Source: Labrenzia sp. OB1
Lineage (GTDB): Bacteria; Pseudomonadota; Alphaproteobacteria; Rhizobiales; Stappiaceae
NCBI RefSeq assembly: GCF_001624695.1
Contig: NZ_JSEP01000003.1
Span: 186,001 to 250,000 of the forward strand
Direction of reading: 5' to 3'
Length of the DNA stretch: 64,000 nucleotides
The position numbers were made by a program, and so were the translations under genes. This document shows, one piece after another, positions 18,001-27,390 of this stretch (position 1 is its first letter; every line of letters begins with the position of its first letter). The notes under the pieces were generated by a model that saw nothing but the letters and a program-made list of their open reading frames with translations, searched no databases and was not told the DNA's origin.

Positions 18001-19886
18001 AGAGCGAACCCTTCACGGCCGCGGGTGTCGGCGACATGTCGGGAGACGTTTTCGGCAACGGCATGCTGCTGTCGAAGACCACCCGGCTCGTTGCCGCTTT
18101 CGATCACCGGGACATCTTCATCGATCCGGATCCGGACCCGGCCACGACCTGGAAAGAGCGCAAGCGCATCTTCGATATGGGACGGTCCTCCTGGAACGAC
18201 TATGACACCGGCCTTTTGTCCAAAGGCGGCGGTATTTTCTCAAGGCAGCTAAAGTCCATTCCGCTGACGCCGGAAATCAAGGCGCTCTTGAACCTTTCGA
18301 AGTCCAGCGCCACGCCGCAGGAAGTCATGACCGCTATCTTGAAGATGGAAGTGGATCTGCTCTGGTTCGGCGGGATCGGCACCTATATCCGCGCAACGGG
18401 CCAGACCGATGCCGAGGCCGGCGACCGGGCCAATGACCCGATTCGCATCACAGCCCCCGAGGTCGGCGCGAAGGTCATCGGCGAGGGGGCGAATCTCGGC
18501 CTCACCCAACTCGCCCGCATCGAGTTCAACAAGAAGGGCGGCCGTTGTAACTCCGATGCGATCGACAATTCCGCCGGGGTGAATTCCTCGGACATGGAGG
18601 TCAACATCAAGATCGCCCTTGGTGCCGCGGTCAAATCAGGCAAGCTGAATCTCAAGCAGCGCAACCAGCTGCTCGCGAAAATGACCGACGAAGTCGCTGA
18701 TCTGGTTCTGAGAAACAACTACCTCCAGACGCTGGCGGTCTCCATGACCCAGCTTCGCGGCTCGGAGGATTTCGGCTACCAGGTCCGCATGATGCGCCAA
18801 CTGGAACAGGCGGGACTTCTCGACCGGGCGGTGGAACAATTGCCGGATGAGGCAACACTCGCCGCGATGCGCAAGGCCGGCCAGTTGCTGACCCGCGCCG
18901 AGCTCGGCGTTCTGCTGGCTTATGCGAAGCTCACATTCTACGACGCCTTGCTGGAAAGCTCGGTTCCCGATGACGATTATCTGGCCCGGGAACTGTTCCG
19001 CTATTTCCCGGATCAGATGGCGAGCAAATACCACGAAGAGATCAACGGTCATCGGCTGCGCCGCGAAATCATCGCGACCATGCTGGCGAACTCGATGATC
19101 AACCGGGGCGGGGCGACGTTCCTGACCCGTCTGATGGACCAGACCGGGGCAACGCCGACGGATATCGCCCAGAGCTTCGTCGCCGTGCGCAACAGCTACG
19201 ACCTCACCAATCTCAATTCCGAGATCGACGCACTCGATACCCGGATCGACGGTGCACTTCAGCTCGAGCTCTATCTGGAAGTGCAGACACTGCTTCTGGA
19301 AAGGGTTGTCTGGTTCAAGCGCAATGTCTCCTTCGAAAAGGGTCTGTCCGCCGTTGTCGACCGCTTCGGCTCCGGCATCACCGCCCTCAGAGACCGACTG
19401 GAAAGCCTGCTTCCGGAGGAACAGGCTGCATTCCTCAACAACACGGCTGCGGAATACGTCGCCCAGGGCGTTCCGGACACCCTTGCGAAACGTATTGCCT
19501 GGCTGCCCGCGGAACGAACCATTCCCGATATCGTCATCGTCTCGGAGGAAACCGACGCCGATCTCAATACCGCCGCCACGGCCTATTTCGAGATCGGCCA
19601 CCATTTCCGCATCGGCGCAATGCACGAGCTCGCCAACGACCTCAATGTCCACGATTACTACGACGGTCTCGCCCTCGACAGGGCACGGGCCACCCTGGTC
19701 TCCGCACACCGCTCGCTTGCAATCGAAGCAGTGAAATGCGGCGGCTTTGCCATCTGGCTCGAAAGACATGAGGTCGAGGTCGGCCGCCGCCAGCGTGCGG
19801 TCACCGAGATGCTCGATGGCGGCTTGAGCGTCTCCAAGTTCTCCGTCGCGGCCAGCCTGTTGTCGGAAATCTACACGCACGCCTGA
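15069..19886 (+). CDS. gdhB: NAD-specific glutamate dehydrogenase, large 180-kDa type
   Basis: Oxidatively deaminates glutamate to 2-oxoglutarate with NAD, mainly for amino-acid catabolism. At 1605 aa it is the giant form known from Streptomyces, Pseudomonas and Caulobacter. Residues 1 to about 700 are regulatory with ACT-like modules. The catalytic core spans about 790-1250, including [27 protein letters not shown] with the catalytic Lys, and the nucleotide-binding GEGANLG region. AGGGGG sits just upstream of the ATG. A strong intrinsic terminator follows, so it is probably monocistronic. The symbol varies between species. Confidence 0.95.
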   Translation: [1605 protein letters not shown]

Positions 19887-19910
19887 ATGCGCAAAACATG
19901 ATAGGGCTTG

Positions 19911-19942
19911 AAAAGGCCGGCAGTTCCGCTGCCGGCCTTTTC
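19911..19942 (+). terminator. Intrinsic terminator of the glutamate dehydrogenase gene
   Basis: A GC-rich stem (19911-19923 with 19929-19941, arms AAAAGGCCGGCAG and its exact complement) closes a 5-base loop and ends in TTTTC, 25 bases after the stop codon. Confidence 0.92.
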
Positions 19943-20029
19943 ATCGACCTGTCGCTTCGGGCATAACGACGAGGAAAGTCTGGTGATTTCCGGCAGATAT
20001 TAAGGCCCAACCCCTGAGATGAGCATCAC

Positions 20030-21424
20030 ATGACAGTCGTTCCGGATATGTTTCCCGAGAAAACCGACCGGCGCGCCATTCTTTCCTGGGCGCTTTTCGA
20101 CTGGGCGGGGCAGCCTTTCTTCACGCTGATCACGACATTTGTCTTCGCGCCCTATTTTGCATCGACACTGGCCGCGACCCCGGCGCAAGGACAATCCCTG
20201 TGGGGATATGCGACCGCTGCTGCCGGACTGTGCATTGCGCTTCTGGCGCCAGTGCTCGGCTCCGTCGCCGACGCCAGCGGCCGCCGCAAACGCTGGATCC
20301 TTGTTTTTTCCGTTCCCTTTCTCATCTGCTGCTGGGCCATCTGGTATGCCGCTCCCGGCAACCCGCACGCGGTTGCCATCGCACTGACGGCCTTTGCCAT
20401 CGGAACGCTTTGCGTCGAGATCGCAACGGTCTTCAACAACGCCATGATGCCCTCTCTCGTGCCGGCTGCCCGGATCGGGCGCCTGTCGAGCTTCGGCTGG
20501 GCCATGGGCTATGCGAGTGGGCTCGTGACTCTGGTGATAGCGCTCGGCTTTTTCGCCGCCAGCCCCGAAACCGGCAAGACGCTCCTTGGGTTCAAGCCCG
20601 TTCTGGGTCTTGATCCGGCAACCCGGGAGGGCGACCGTGTCGTCGGGCCGTTCTCCGCGCTCTGGTATCTCGTTTTCGTATTGCCGATGTTCCTGTTTGT
20701 GCCCGACATGCCACACAAGGCCAGACTGGGGCCGGCCATTCGCAAGGGGCTGAGCGATCTTGCGGACAACCTCTCCCGTGCCCGGTCCAACCGGAATATT
20801 TTCGTGTTCCTGCTTGCCAACATGATTTTCAAGGACGGCCTGGTCGCACTGTTTGCCTTTGGCGGCATCTACGCTGCGGGTCAGCTTGGCTGGGGATCGA
20901 TCGAAATCGGCACATTCGGCATCATTCTCACAATCACCGGAGTGCTTGGACTTATGCTGGGCGGACCCATGGACGACCGGTTCGGAGCCCGTCCGGTCAT
21001 CGTGTTTTCGCTAATCGTGCTGATGATCTGCGGCCTCGGCATGATCTCCATCGACAGGACCACGGTGTTTTTCGTCATCACGACGAAAGCCGCGCCGGAA
21101 GGCGCCCTGCTCGCGTCCCTGCCGGAACAGGTCTTCATCGGTCTCGGTGCGGCGATCGGCGCCGTATCCGGCCCCTTGCAGGCCTGCTGCCGCAGCCTGC
21201 TGGTCCGTCTCGCTCCTCATGAACACATGACACAGTATTTCGGCCTTCTGGCCCTTTCCGGCAAGGTCACCAGCTTTCTCGCCCCGCTCGCCGTCGGTGT
21301 GGTCACCGCGCTCACCGCCAGCCAGCCAGCCGGAATGTCGGTCATTCTGGTGTTTTTCGCAGTCGGACTCACGCTGCTGCTGCTGGTGAAGGAAAGACCC
21401 GGCAGTTCAGAACAACCGGCATAA
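20030..21424 (+). CDS. MFS transporter, UMF1 (Atg22-like) family
   Basis: A 464-aa permease with about 12 membrane segments. The N-terminal ALFDWAGQPFFTLITTFVFAPYF and then PVLGSVADASGRRKRWI (loop 2-3) identify the UMF1 family, relatives of the fungal vacuolar effluxer Atg22 that exports amino acids in yeast. A long loop around residues 185-215 separates the two halves. Bacterial substrates are unproven. It lies 143 bases after the glutamate dehydrogenase gene, separated by a strong terminator, so shared function is only suggested by proximity. Confidence 0.85.
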   Translation: MTVVPDMFPEKTDRRAILSWALFDWAGQPFFTLITTFVFAPYFASTLAATPAQGQSLWGYATAAAGLCIALLAPVLGSVADASGRRKRWILVFSVPFLICCWAIWYAAPGNPHAVAIALTAFAIGTLCVEIATVFNNAMMPSLVPAARIGRLSSFGWAMGYASGLVTLVIALGFFAASPETGKTLLGFKPVLGLDPATREGDRVVGPFSALWYLVFVLPMFLFVPDMPHKARLGPAIRKGLSDLADNLSRARSNRNIFVFLLANMIFKDGLVALFAFGGIYAAGQLGWGSIEIGTFGIILTITGVLGLMLGGPMDDRFGARPVIVFSLIVLMICGLGMISIDRTTVFFVITTKAAPEGALLASLPEQVFIGLGAAIGAVSGPLQACCRSLLVRLAPHEHMTQYFGLLALSGKVTSFLAPLAVGVVTALTASQPAGMSVILVFFAVGLTLLLLVKERPGSSEQPA

Positions 21425-21461
21425 AAAACGCGCCGGCGAAAACACCGGCGCGTCTGATTTT
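21423..21461. terminator. Bidirectional terminator between the UMF1 and chemoreceptor genes
   Basis: ACGCGCCGG (21428-21436) pairs exactly with CCGGCGCGT (21445-21453) over an 8-base loop. The stem is flanked by an A-run on the left and ATTTT on the right, so it can end transcription from both convergent genes. Confidence 0.85.
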
Positions 21462-21480
21462 CCAGGCAGTTGCGAAACGG

Positions 21481-23634
21481 TCAGCCGACCTCGCGCACGT
21501 TCCCCAGGAAGCCTTCGACTTCCTGCTGCAGCCTGTTGGCTTCCGCCTGCAGAACGTTGGCCGAGGCGCTGACCTGACGGGCGGCATTGCCGGTGTCGTC
21601 GGCGGAGGCGGCAACCTTGACGATGTTCTGCGCGACATCCTGGGTGCCGTTGGAGGCCTCCTGAATGTTGCGGGCGATCTCATCCGTTGCAAGACCCTGT
21701 TGTTCGACAGAGGTCTGGATGCTCGAGGAAATCTCGTTCATTTTCTCGATGGTTTCCGAAATTCCCTTGATCGCGTCCACGGAACCGGCGGTTTCGGTCT
21801 GCACGGACTGAATCTGCTGAGAGATTTCTTCCGTCGCATTGGCGGTCTGGGTGGCGAGTTCCTTCACTTCGGCGGCAACGACCGCGAAGCCCCTGCCGGC
21901 TTCTCCGGCGCGGGCCGCCTCGATGGTCGCATTCAGCGCCAGGAGATTGGTCTGCTCGGCGATGTCGGTAATCAGCTTGACCACTTCGCTGATCCGGTTG
22001 GCCGCCATGGCCAGCCCCTCGATCTTGATGTTGGTGGCATGGGCCTGATCGACCGCATGGGCGGCGATTTCCGTGGACCGGGTCATCTGGCGGGAGATCT
22101 CGCTGACAGATGCCATGAGTTCTTCCGCCGCGGAGGCGACCGTTTCCACATTGGACGACGCTTCTTCGGAGGCGGCGGCGACCGCCGTACTTTTCTCACT
22201 TGTTTCGTCCGCACCGGCGGTCAGTGAGCCGGAAGCCGCATTCAGGTCCTGCACCTGCAACAAGACCGTCTCTGTCAGCTCCGAGATCTGTATATCAAAA
22301 CTGTGGGACAATTCGCTGATGCGCTCGGCCCGGGCCGTCTGCTGATGCCGGATCTCTTCCTGCTGGGCGGACAGTTCTTCGGCCTGAAGTGCTTTTTCGC
22401 GGAAAACCTCGAGTGCCTTGCTGATCTCGCCGATTTCGTCTTCCCTGTCCGTATCCTCGATCGGCTCGTCGTATCGCCGGTCGATCAGTGCCTGGATGCT
22501 GGCAACCGCCCGCTTGAGCGGTTGGCGGACGATGCTGTTGCCGACCAGGTAGATCGACAGGGCGACAACAAGAAGCAGGACCACTCCGACACCGGCGATC
22601 ATTATCGTGATCTGTCTGGAAGCCGCATTCAGAGTTTCGCTCGGAACGTTGACGACGACCGCCAGCCTCGCATCGGTGCCACCAACAGCAACCGGCATGA
22701 CAATGCGATAAACATCAGCGCTGAGGGAATTCGAATAGCCCTCATAGGCAAACGGCTCCCCGTTCCGGACCGCCTTCAGCAACTGGTCCTGAACCGCCAG
22801 ATCCGCTTCGGACCGCCGTTCCGACCACGCTTTGCCAAGAACCTCTGCATCGGGATGAGCGATCCACATGCCGTTTTGCGACAGGAGATGAACCGAACCG
22901 GTGTCGAGAGGTTTTTGCTGACCAAGCACTTCGGAAAGCGGCGTCAGCAGAATATCCCCGCCGGCAACTCCGATCACCTTGCCGCCGTTCCGGACCGGAA
23001 TGCCGAAGGAAACACCGGTGACGGTCTTGCCGTCGGCTTCCCAGCTGTAGGGTTCGGTCATATAGTCTTTTTTCGCCACATAAGCGCCGTTGAACCACAG
23101 CTGCGATTCGTCACTCATATCGCCGACATTGATTTCATCGATTGGCCGGTAGGCAAGGCTGCCGTCCGCCTTGCGGAAATAATACGGCTGCCAGGCGCCG
23201 TTCTCTGCCCAGGTCTTGTCACCGGCGAATTCCGCATCCTTGCCGTCAAGCTGGTCGCCGATGACCGCGCCCCAGGCTCCGGACAGATCCCGGTTGGTCA
23301 GCGCCAGGTTCTCGACAACCGCGTTCCAGGCCTGCCGGTCGACGACTTCGGCTTTTTTCAAGCCGCTGAGCACGCTGGCAAGCGCCTGTGCCGATTTCAG
23401 GCCTTTTTCCAGGTTGCGCTGAACGAGCTGCGCCTGCTCGTGGGCGACTGTTTCCGCCTCCGCCCGCGCCAGATCACCCGTGATCCGCGAAGCCTGCCAG
23501 CCGATGGCACTGATACCAACCACCAAAGCCACAGTCATCGTCGCTGCACTCGCGACAATCAGCTTCGTCGTTACCTTCGCTTTCCTAAACACAGGGCAGT
23601 CTCCGCGCATTGCAAAAATGGGCAGATGGGTCAT
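21481..23634 (-). CDS. Methyl-accepting chemotaxis protein with periplasmic Cache domain
   Basis: A 717-aa transmembrane chemoreceptor. Membrane segment 1 is about residues 24-46. A periplasmic double-Cache ligand domain covers about 47-345, with the dCache-like pattern [26 protein letters not shown] and [22 protein letters not shown]. Segment 2 is about 347-368, then HAMP and a signalling domain with the hairpin tip [23 protein letters not shown]. No C-terminal methylation-enzyme pentapeptide is present. No che genes adjoin it, so it is a free-standing receptor. The ligand is unknown; the Cache type often senses amino or organic acids. The Met at residue 9 is an alternative start. Confidence 0.92.
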   Translation of the reverse strand: MTHLPIFAMRGDCPVFRKAKVTTKLIVASAATMTVALVVGISAIGWQASRITGDLARAEAETVAHEQAQLVQRNLEKGLKSAQALASVLSGLKKAEVVDRQAWNAVVENLALTNRDLSGAWGAVIGDQLDGKDAEFAGDKTWAENGAWQPYYFRKADGSLAYRPIDEINVGDMSDESQLWFNGAYVAKKDYMTEPYSWEADGKTVTGVSFGIPVRNGGKVIGVAGGDILLTPLSEVLGQQKPLDTGSVHLLSQNGMWIAHPDAEVLGKAWSERRSEADLAVQDQLLKAVRNGEPFAYEGYSNSLSADVYRIVMPVAVGGTDARLAVVVNVPSETLNAASRQITIMIAGVGVVLLLVVALSIYLVGNSIVRQPLKRAVASIQALIDRRYDEPIEDTDREDEIGEISKALEVFREKALQAEELSAQQEEIRHQQTARAERISELSHSFDIQISELTETVLLQVQDLNAASGSLTAGADETSEKSTAVAAASEEASSNVETVASAAEELMASVSEISRQMTRSTEIAAHAVDQAHATNIKIEGLAMAANRISEVVKLITDIAEQTNLLALNATIEAARAGEAGRGFAVVAAEVKELATQTANATEEISQQIQSVQTETAGSVDAIKGISETIEKMNEISSSIQTSVEQQGLATDEIARNIQEASNGTQDVAQNIVKVAASADDTGNAARQVSASANVLQAEANRLQQEVEGFLGNVREVG

Positions 23635-23773
23635 CTACCGCAACTTCACACACGCTACCCCCCGGTCGTTAACAAGACCTTCAAAACTAGGTAATTATGA
23701 CAGTAATATAGTGAATTGTCACAATACTTTCATATTGGATAGCTGAATCGGTAACAGCGAAATCTAAGCGGTA

Positions 23774-25390
23774 TCAGTGCCGGAAATGCCGCATGCCTGT
23801 CAGGACCATGGCAAGCCCGGCTTCGTCCGCCGCGGCAATGACGTCTTCGTCGCGCATGGAGCCGCCCGGCTGGATAACGGCGGTTGCCCCGGCTTCCGCC
23901 GCTGACAGAAGTCCATCCGCGAAGGGGAAGAACGCATCCGAGGCAACCACACAGCCTTTGGTGAGCGGTTCCGCAAGACCTGCGGCCTCGGTTGCGTCCA
24001 GCGCCTTGCGGGCGGCGATCCGGGCGGAATCGACCCGGCTCATCTGCCCGGCGCCGACGCCAACCGTCGCCCCGTCCTTCGCGTAGACGATGGCGTTGGA
24101 CTTGACGTGCTTGGCAATCCGGAAGGCGAATTTGAGATCCGCCAGCTCCCGCTCGCTCGGCGCGCGTTTCGTGACCACCTTCAGGTCGAGATCATCAACC
24201 ACGCCATTGTCACGCGACTGGACCAGAAGACCCCCTGCGACGGATTTGACGAACAGCCCCTTGGCGCGGGCATCCGCGAGACCGCCGGTGACGAGCAGCC
24301 TGAGGTTTTTCTTTGCCGCGATGATTTCGAGGGCCGCGTCATCCACGCCGGGCGCTATGATCACTTCGGTAAAGATCTTGACGATTTCTTCCGCCGCCGC
24401 CGCATCCAGCGTCCTGTTCAGGGCAACGATACCGCCGAAGGCGGAGACCGGGTCGCAGCGGAGCGCCTTCTCATAGGCGTCCTTCAGGGTCGCCCCTTCG
24501 GCGACACCGCACGGATTGGCGTGCTTGATGATGGCGACCGCACCGGTACGGGCCGGATCGAACTCGCTGACCAGCTCAAAAGCCGCATCCGTATCGTTGA
24601 TGTTGTTGTAGGAAAGTGTCTTGCCCTGAAGCTGCCGCGCGGTCGCCACTCCCGGGCGTTTTTCGCCGGTCTTGTAGAAACCTGCCGTCTGGTGCGGATT
24701 CTCGCCATACCGCATGACTTCGGCCAATTCACCGCCAACTGCCCTATGGGCAGGGGTAGCCTCGTCAAGCTGGTCTGCCATCCAGTTGGAAACCGCCGCG
24801 TCGTAAGCCGCTGTGCGGGCAAAGGCCTTCAGCGCCAGTTTCTTGCGCAGAACAACCGGCGCCTGCCCGTTATTTGCGTCGAGTTCGGCGATAACGGTGA
24901 CGTAATCCGCCGGATCGGTCACGACTGTCACATAGGCGTGGTTCTTCGCTGCGGCCCGCGTCATCGCCGGCCCGCCGATGTCGATGTTCTCGATGCCGGC
25001 GGCATAATCGGCACCGGAAGCGACAACCTCTTCAAAGGGATAAAGATTGCCGCAAAACAGATCGATGCCGGAAATGCCGTGCGCCGCCATGGCTGCCTGA
25101 TGATCGCCATCGCCCCGGATGGCCAGGAGCCCGCCATGGACCATCGGGTGCAGCGTCTTCACCCGGCCATCCATGATTTCCGGAAATCCCGTGACTTCGG
25201 AAATGTCCAGAACCGCCAGCCCGGCGTCCTTCAGCGCCTTGTGCGACCCGCCGGTCGACACCAGTTCGACACCACGGTCCGCAAGGGCCCGGGCGAAGTC
25301 GACGAGACCGGTTTTGTCATAAACCGAAAGCAGCGCGCGCTTGACGGGAACCAGGTCGGGAACAGGAACGGCTTTGGACACAATGGCCAT
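23774..25390 (-). CDS. purH: Bifunctional AICAR transformylase/IMP cyclohydrolase
   Basis: Catalyses the last two steps of de novo IMP synthesis (538 aa). The N-terminal MGS-like cyclohydrolase domain begins [21 protein letters not shown] and includes STGGSHKAL. The transformylase domain carries [32 protein letters not shown] and [10 protein letters not shown] with the catalytic Lys-His pair. A GAGG ribosome site precedes the ATG. It is the last of the rsmB-heparinase-purH set, 96 bases after the heparinase-like gene. Confidence 0.96.
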   Translation of the reverse strand: MAIVSKAVPVPDLVPVKRALLSVYDKTGLVDFARALADRGVELVSTGGSHKALKDAGLAVLDISEVTGFPEIMDGRVKTLHPMVHGGLLAIRGDGDHQAAMAAHGISGIDLFCGNLYPFEEVVASGADYAAGIENIDIGGPAMTRAAAKNHAYVTVVTDPADYVTVIAELDANNGQAPVVLRKKLALKAFARTAAYDAAVSNWMADQLDEATPAHRAVGGELAEVMRYGENPHQTAGFYKTGEKRPGVATARQLQGKTLSYNNINDTDAAFELVSEFDPARTGAVAIIKHANPCGVAEGATLKDAYEKALRCDPVSAFGGIVALNRTLDAAAAEEIVKIFTEVIIAPGVDDAALEIIAAKKNLRLLVTGGLADARAKGLFVKSVAGGLLVQSRDNGVVDDLDLKVVTKRAPSERELADLKFAFRIAKHVKSNAIVYAKDGATVGVGAGQMSRVDSARIAARKALDATEAAGLAEPLTKGCVVASDAFFPFADGLLSAAEAGATAVIQPGGSMRDEDVIAAADEAGLAMVLTGMRHFRH

Positions 25391-25486
25391 GAATTTGCCT
25401 CGCGATAAGGAAGATCCGGGAAGAAGGGTCGCCCTAACACGTCTTCAGGCAAATCGAAAGATCCCAGATCTTTTTCCGGCGAGATC

Positions 25487-27262
25487 TCAGGACGCGTCCG
25501 ACTCCGGTTCTTCAAGCGGCAATTCAGCCGGTTCGTCGAAATCGCTGGTGCCGCGCCTGCTCAGCCTGGCAGCAGCCGTCTTGCGGAATTGCCAGCCAAC
25601 GGACGGCTCTTCTTGCACGGAGCCCGCGATCACGATCTGCTCGGCCTTCCGGTGACCGTACACATCCGACAGATAGATGCTTTCTTCCAGAAGCGGCTCG
25701 CTTCCATGAGCGTCGAACTCCCAGGCTTCACCGTCGCGGCACACCAGCAGAATCGCCGTTCCACCGCGAATGAGCGATGCTTTCGTTCCCGGATAAAGAT
25801 GAAATCGGATTGCGTAGTGGTGCTCCGGATCGATGGCTCCTACCGCGGAGAACGTGTCGATGCCGTCGAGCACCGTTCCGTCGCCCGACAGACGCAGATC
25901 CCTTTGATGCATCACTCTGAAATGCGAGGCATAGCCGTCATGTGACGCGATGATGCGGCTTCCGGCCTGGTCGTCCTCGCGTTCCACCGGAACCTTGACT
26001 GGGCCGGAGAGTATCGGCGCACCGAGCAGGTGACCGAAAGGCCTGTCAGACAGGAAATGGCAGGAGGACGTATCCTCGATGGTCGCGGTGGAATGCGCGG
26101 CGGTCGACCGGCTCACCTTGCGCCAGAGCGGATTGGACTTCGGCGACACACCACAATTCACGACGATGCGGTTCTGTCCGGAGGAAAACTCGAAGGACAG
26201 GCACCCGGCATGGGCATCGCCGGACACACCGGGTTCGGGGGCGGGGCCGGTATCGACCAGAACGACGGAGTTCCCGCCGCTCAACCTTTGATATCCGGAA
26301 TGCGGAGCGTTGAGGGGCGGCGCGCCCCTTGCATCGTCATAGGCCAGGATCGTCGCCACAAGATCGTTCGGCGTGGAGCCCATGCCGTTGAAATGGGCCA
26401 GGGCGCCGTCACCATGGCGGAAGAACCGCAGCAGCGGCATCATCCTGTCCACCGACTGCAGCATGGCGGGCGGCATTTCAAGACCCTGGGCGACAAACGC
26501 CTGCCGAACAGGCAGAAGATCGGCGAGAATGTCGATAAGCGCGCGCGGATTGCGGGAGATATGCCCTCCGTCGGGGAGGATCTGCCGGTTCAGTTCATGC
26601 TCCAGACGGCGAATGCTCTGCCGGGCGAACCGGCCCTGACCCGCCATGGAGATACAGGCCGAGGAGATCGCCAAAGCCGCGTGAAGCCGTTCGACGCCGT
26701 CTTCCGTTTCGTTGATGGTCTGGCGCAGGTAACGGATCTGCCGGGCGAGAGACTTGACGAAACCGCGATAAAATTCGTGATCGCCGTCCTGAAGTATGAA
26801 AGGGGAATGCGCCAGCCACGAAAGGATGCGCCGCGTCACGACCGAGGCTTCCCAGCCGATGGGGTGCCAGCGTCCGCAGTAGCGGATCCAGTCCTCGACC
26901 AGCGCCCGGGCGTTCTGCCGGGCAATGTGGCTGTCGGCGGCCCGCAGGTCGCGCAGCCAGCCGAAGGAATGCAGTTCGCGCTGCCAGTCCTCGTGCGCGG
27001 CCTCCAGTTCGAAGGGAGACCGCCCCTGGGTTTCGATCAGATGGCCGGAAAACAGGAAACGCCCACCGTAAATGTCGGCGGCATTGGTCGCATCGGCGGT
27101 GCGCAGATCCTGCGGGGCAAGAAGCAGACGCGACGGCACGGCCGAAAACGGCTGCATGCGAAAGATCGGTCCGCCATGCATCCATTTAAGGGAACGTTGC
27201 CAAACATGCAGTGCCACAAGACGCCAGACGAGACTTCTTTCATTGAGGCTAGCGATATTCAC
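25487..27262 (-). CDS. Heparinase II/III family protein
   Basis: About 591 aa, with an N-terminal alpha-helical toroid (WIRYCGRWHPIGWEASVVTRRILSWL region) and a C-terminal heparinase II/III beta-sandwich (GYQRLSGGNSVVLVDTGP, then HAGCLSFEFSSGQNRIVVNCGV). Family members cleave acidic polysaccharides by beta-elimination, but those linked to rsmB/purH in alphaproteobacteria have no known substrate. There is no signal peptide, which argues for a cytoplasmic role. GTG at 27262 has GGGGA 7 bases upstream; TTG at 27265 is an alternative. Lies between rsmB and purH. Confidence 0.88.
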   Translation of the reverse strand: MNIASLNERSLVWRLVALHVWQRSLKWMHGGPIFRMQPFSAVPSRLLLAPQDLRTADATNAADIYGGRFLFSGHLIETQGRSPFELEAAHEDWQRELHSFGWLRDLRAADSHIARQNARALVEDWIRYCGRWHPIGWEASVVTRRILSWLAHSPFILQDGDHEFYRGFVKSLARQIRYLRQTINETEDGVERLHAALAISSACISMAGQGRFARQSIRRLEHELNRQILPDGGHISRNPRALIDILADLLPVRQAFVAQGLEMPPAMLQSVDRMMPLLRFFRHGDGALAHFNGMGSTPNDLVATILAYDDARGAPPLNAPHSGYQRLSGGNSVVLVDTGPAPEPGVSGDAHAGCLSFEFSSGQNRIVVNCGVSPKSNPLWRKVSRSTAAHSTATIEDTSSCHFLSDRPFGHLLGAPILSGPVKVPVEREDDQAGSRIIASHDGYASHFRVMHQRDLRLSGDGTVLDGIDTFSAVGAIDPEHHYAIRFHLYPGTKASLIRGGTAILLVCRDGEAWEFDAHGSEPLLEESIYLSDVYGHRKAEQIVIAGSVQEEPSVGWQFRKTAAARLSRRGTSDFDEPAELPLEEPESDAS

Positions 27263-27390
27263 CAAACCATCCCCGCAACTGATGGTTTATGCGTGTTTAT
27301 TGGGTATCTCCGGCTTCGTAGTTTGAAAACAATGCATTAAGGTTAGCATTTCATTTAGATGAACATTGCAAGTGAACAGTTTATGCCGCG

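Noticed and set aside
22303-27340. Long plus-strand frames over the chemoreceptor, purH and heparinase genes (for example 24107-25408 and 26030-27340)
   Set aside because: All are antisense shadows of genes with clear motifs, rich in Arg/His/Gln as expected from reversed GC3 bias.
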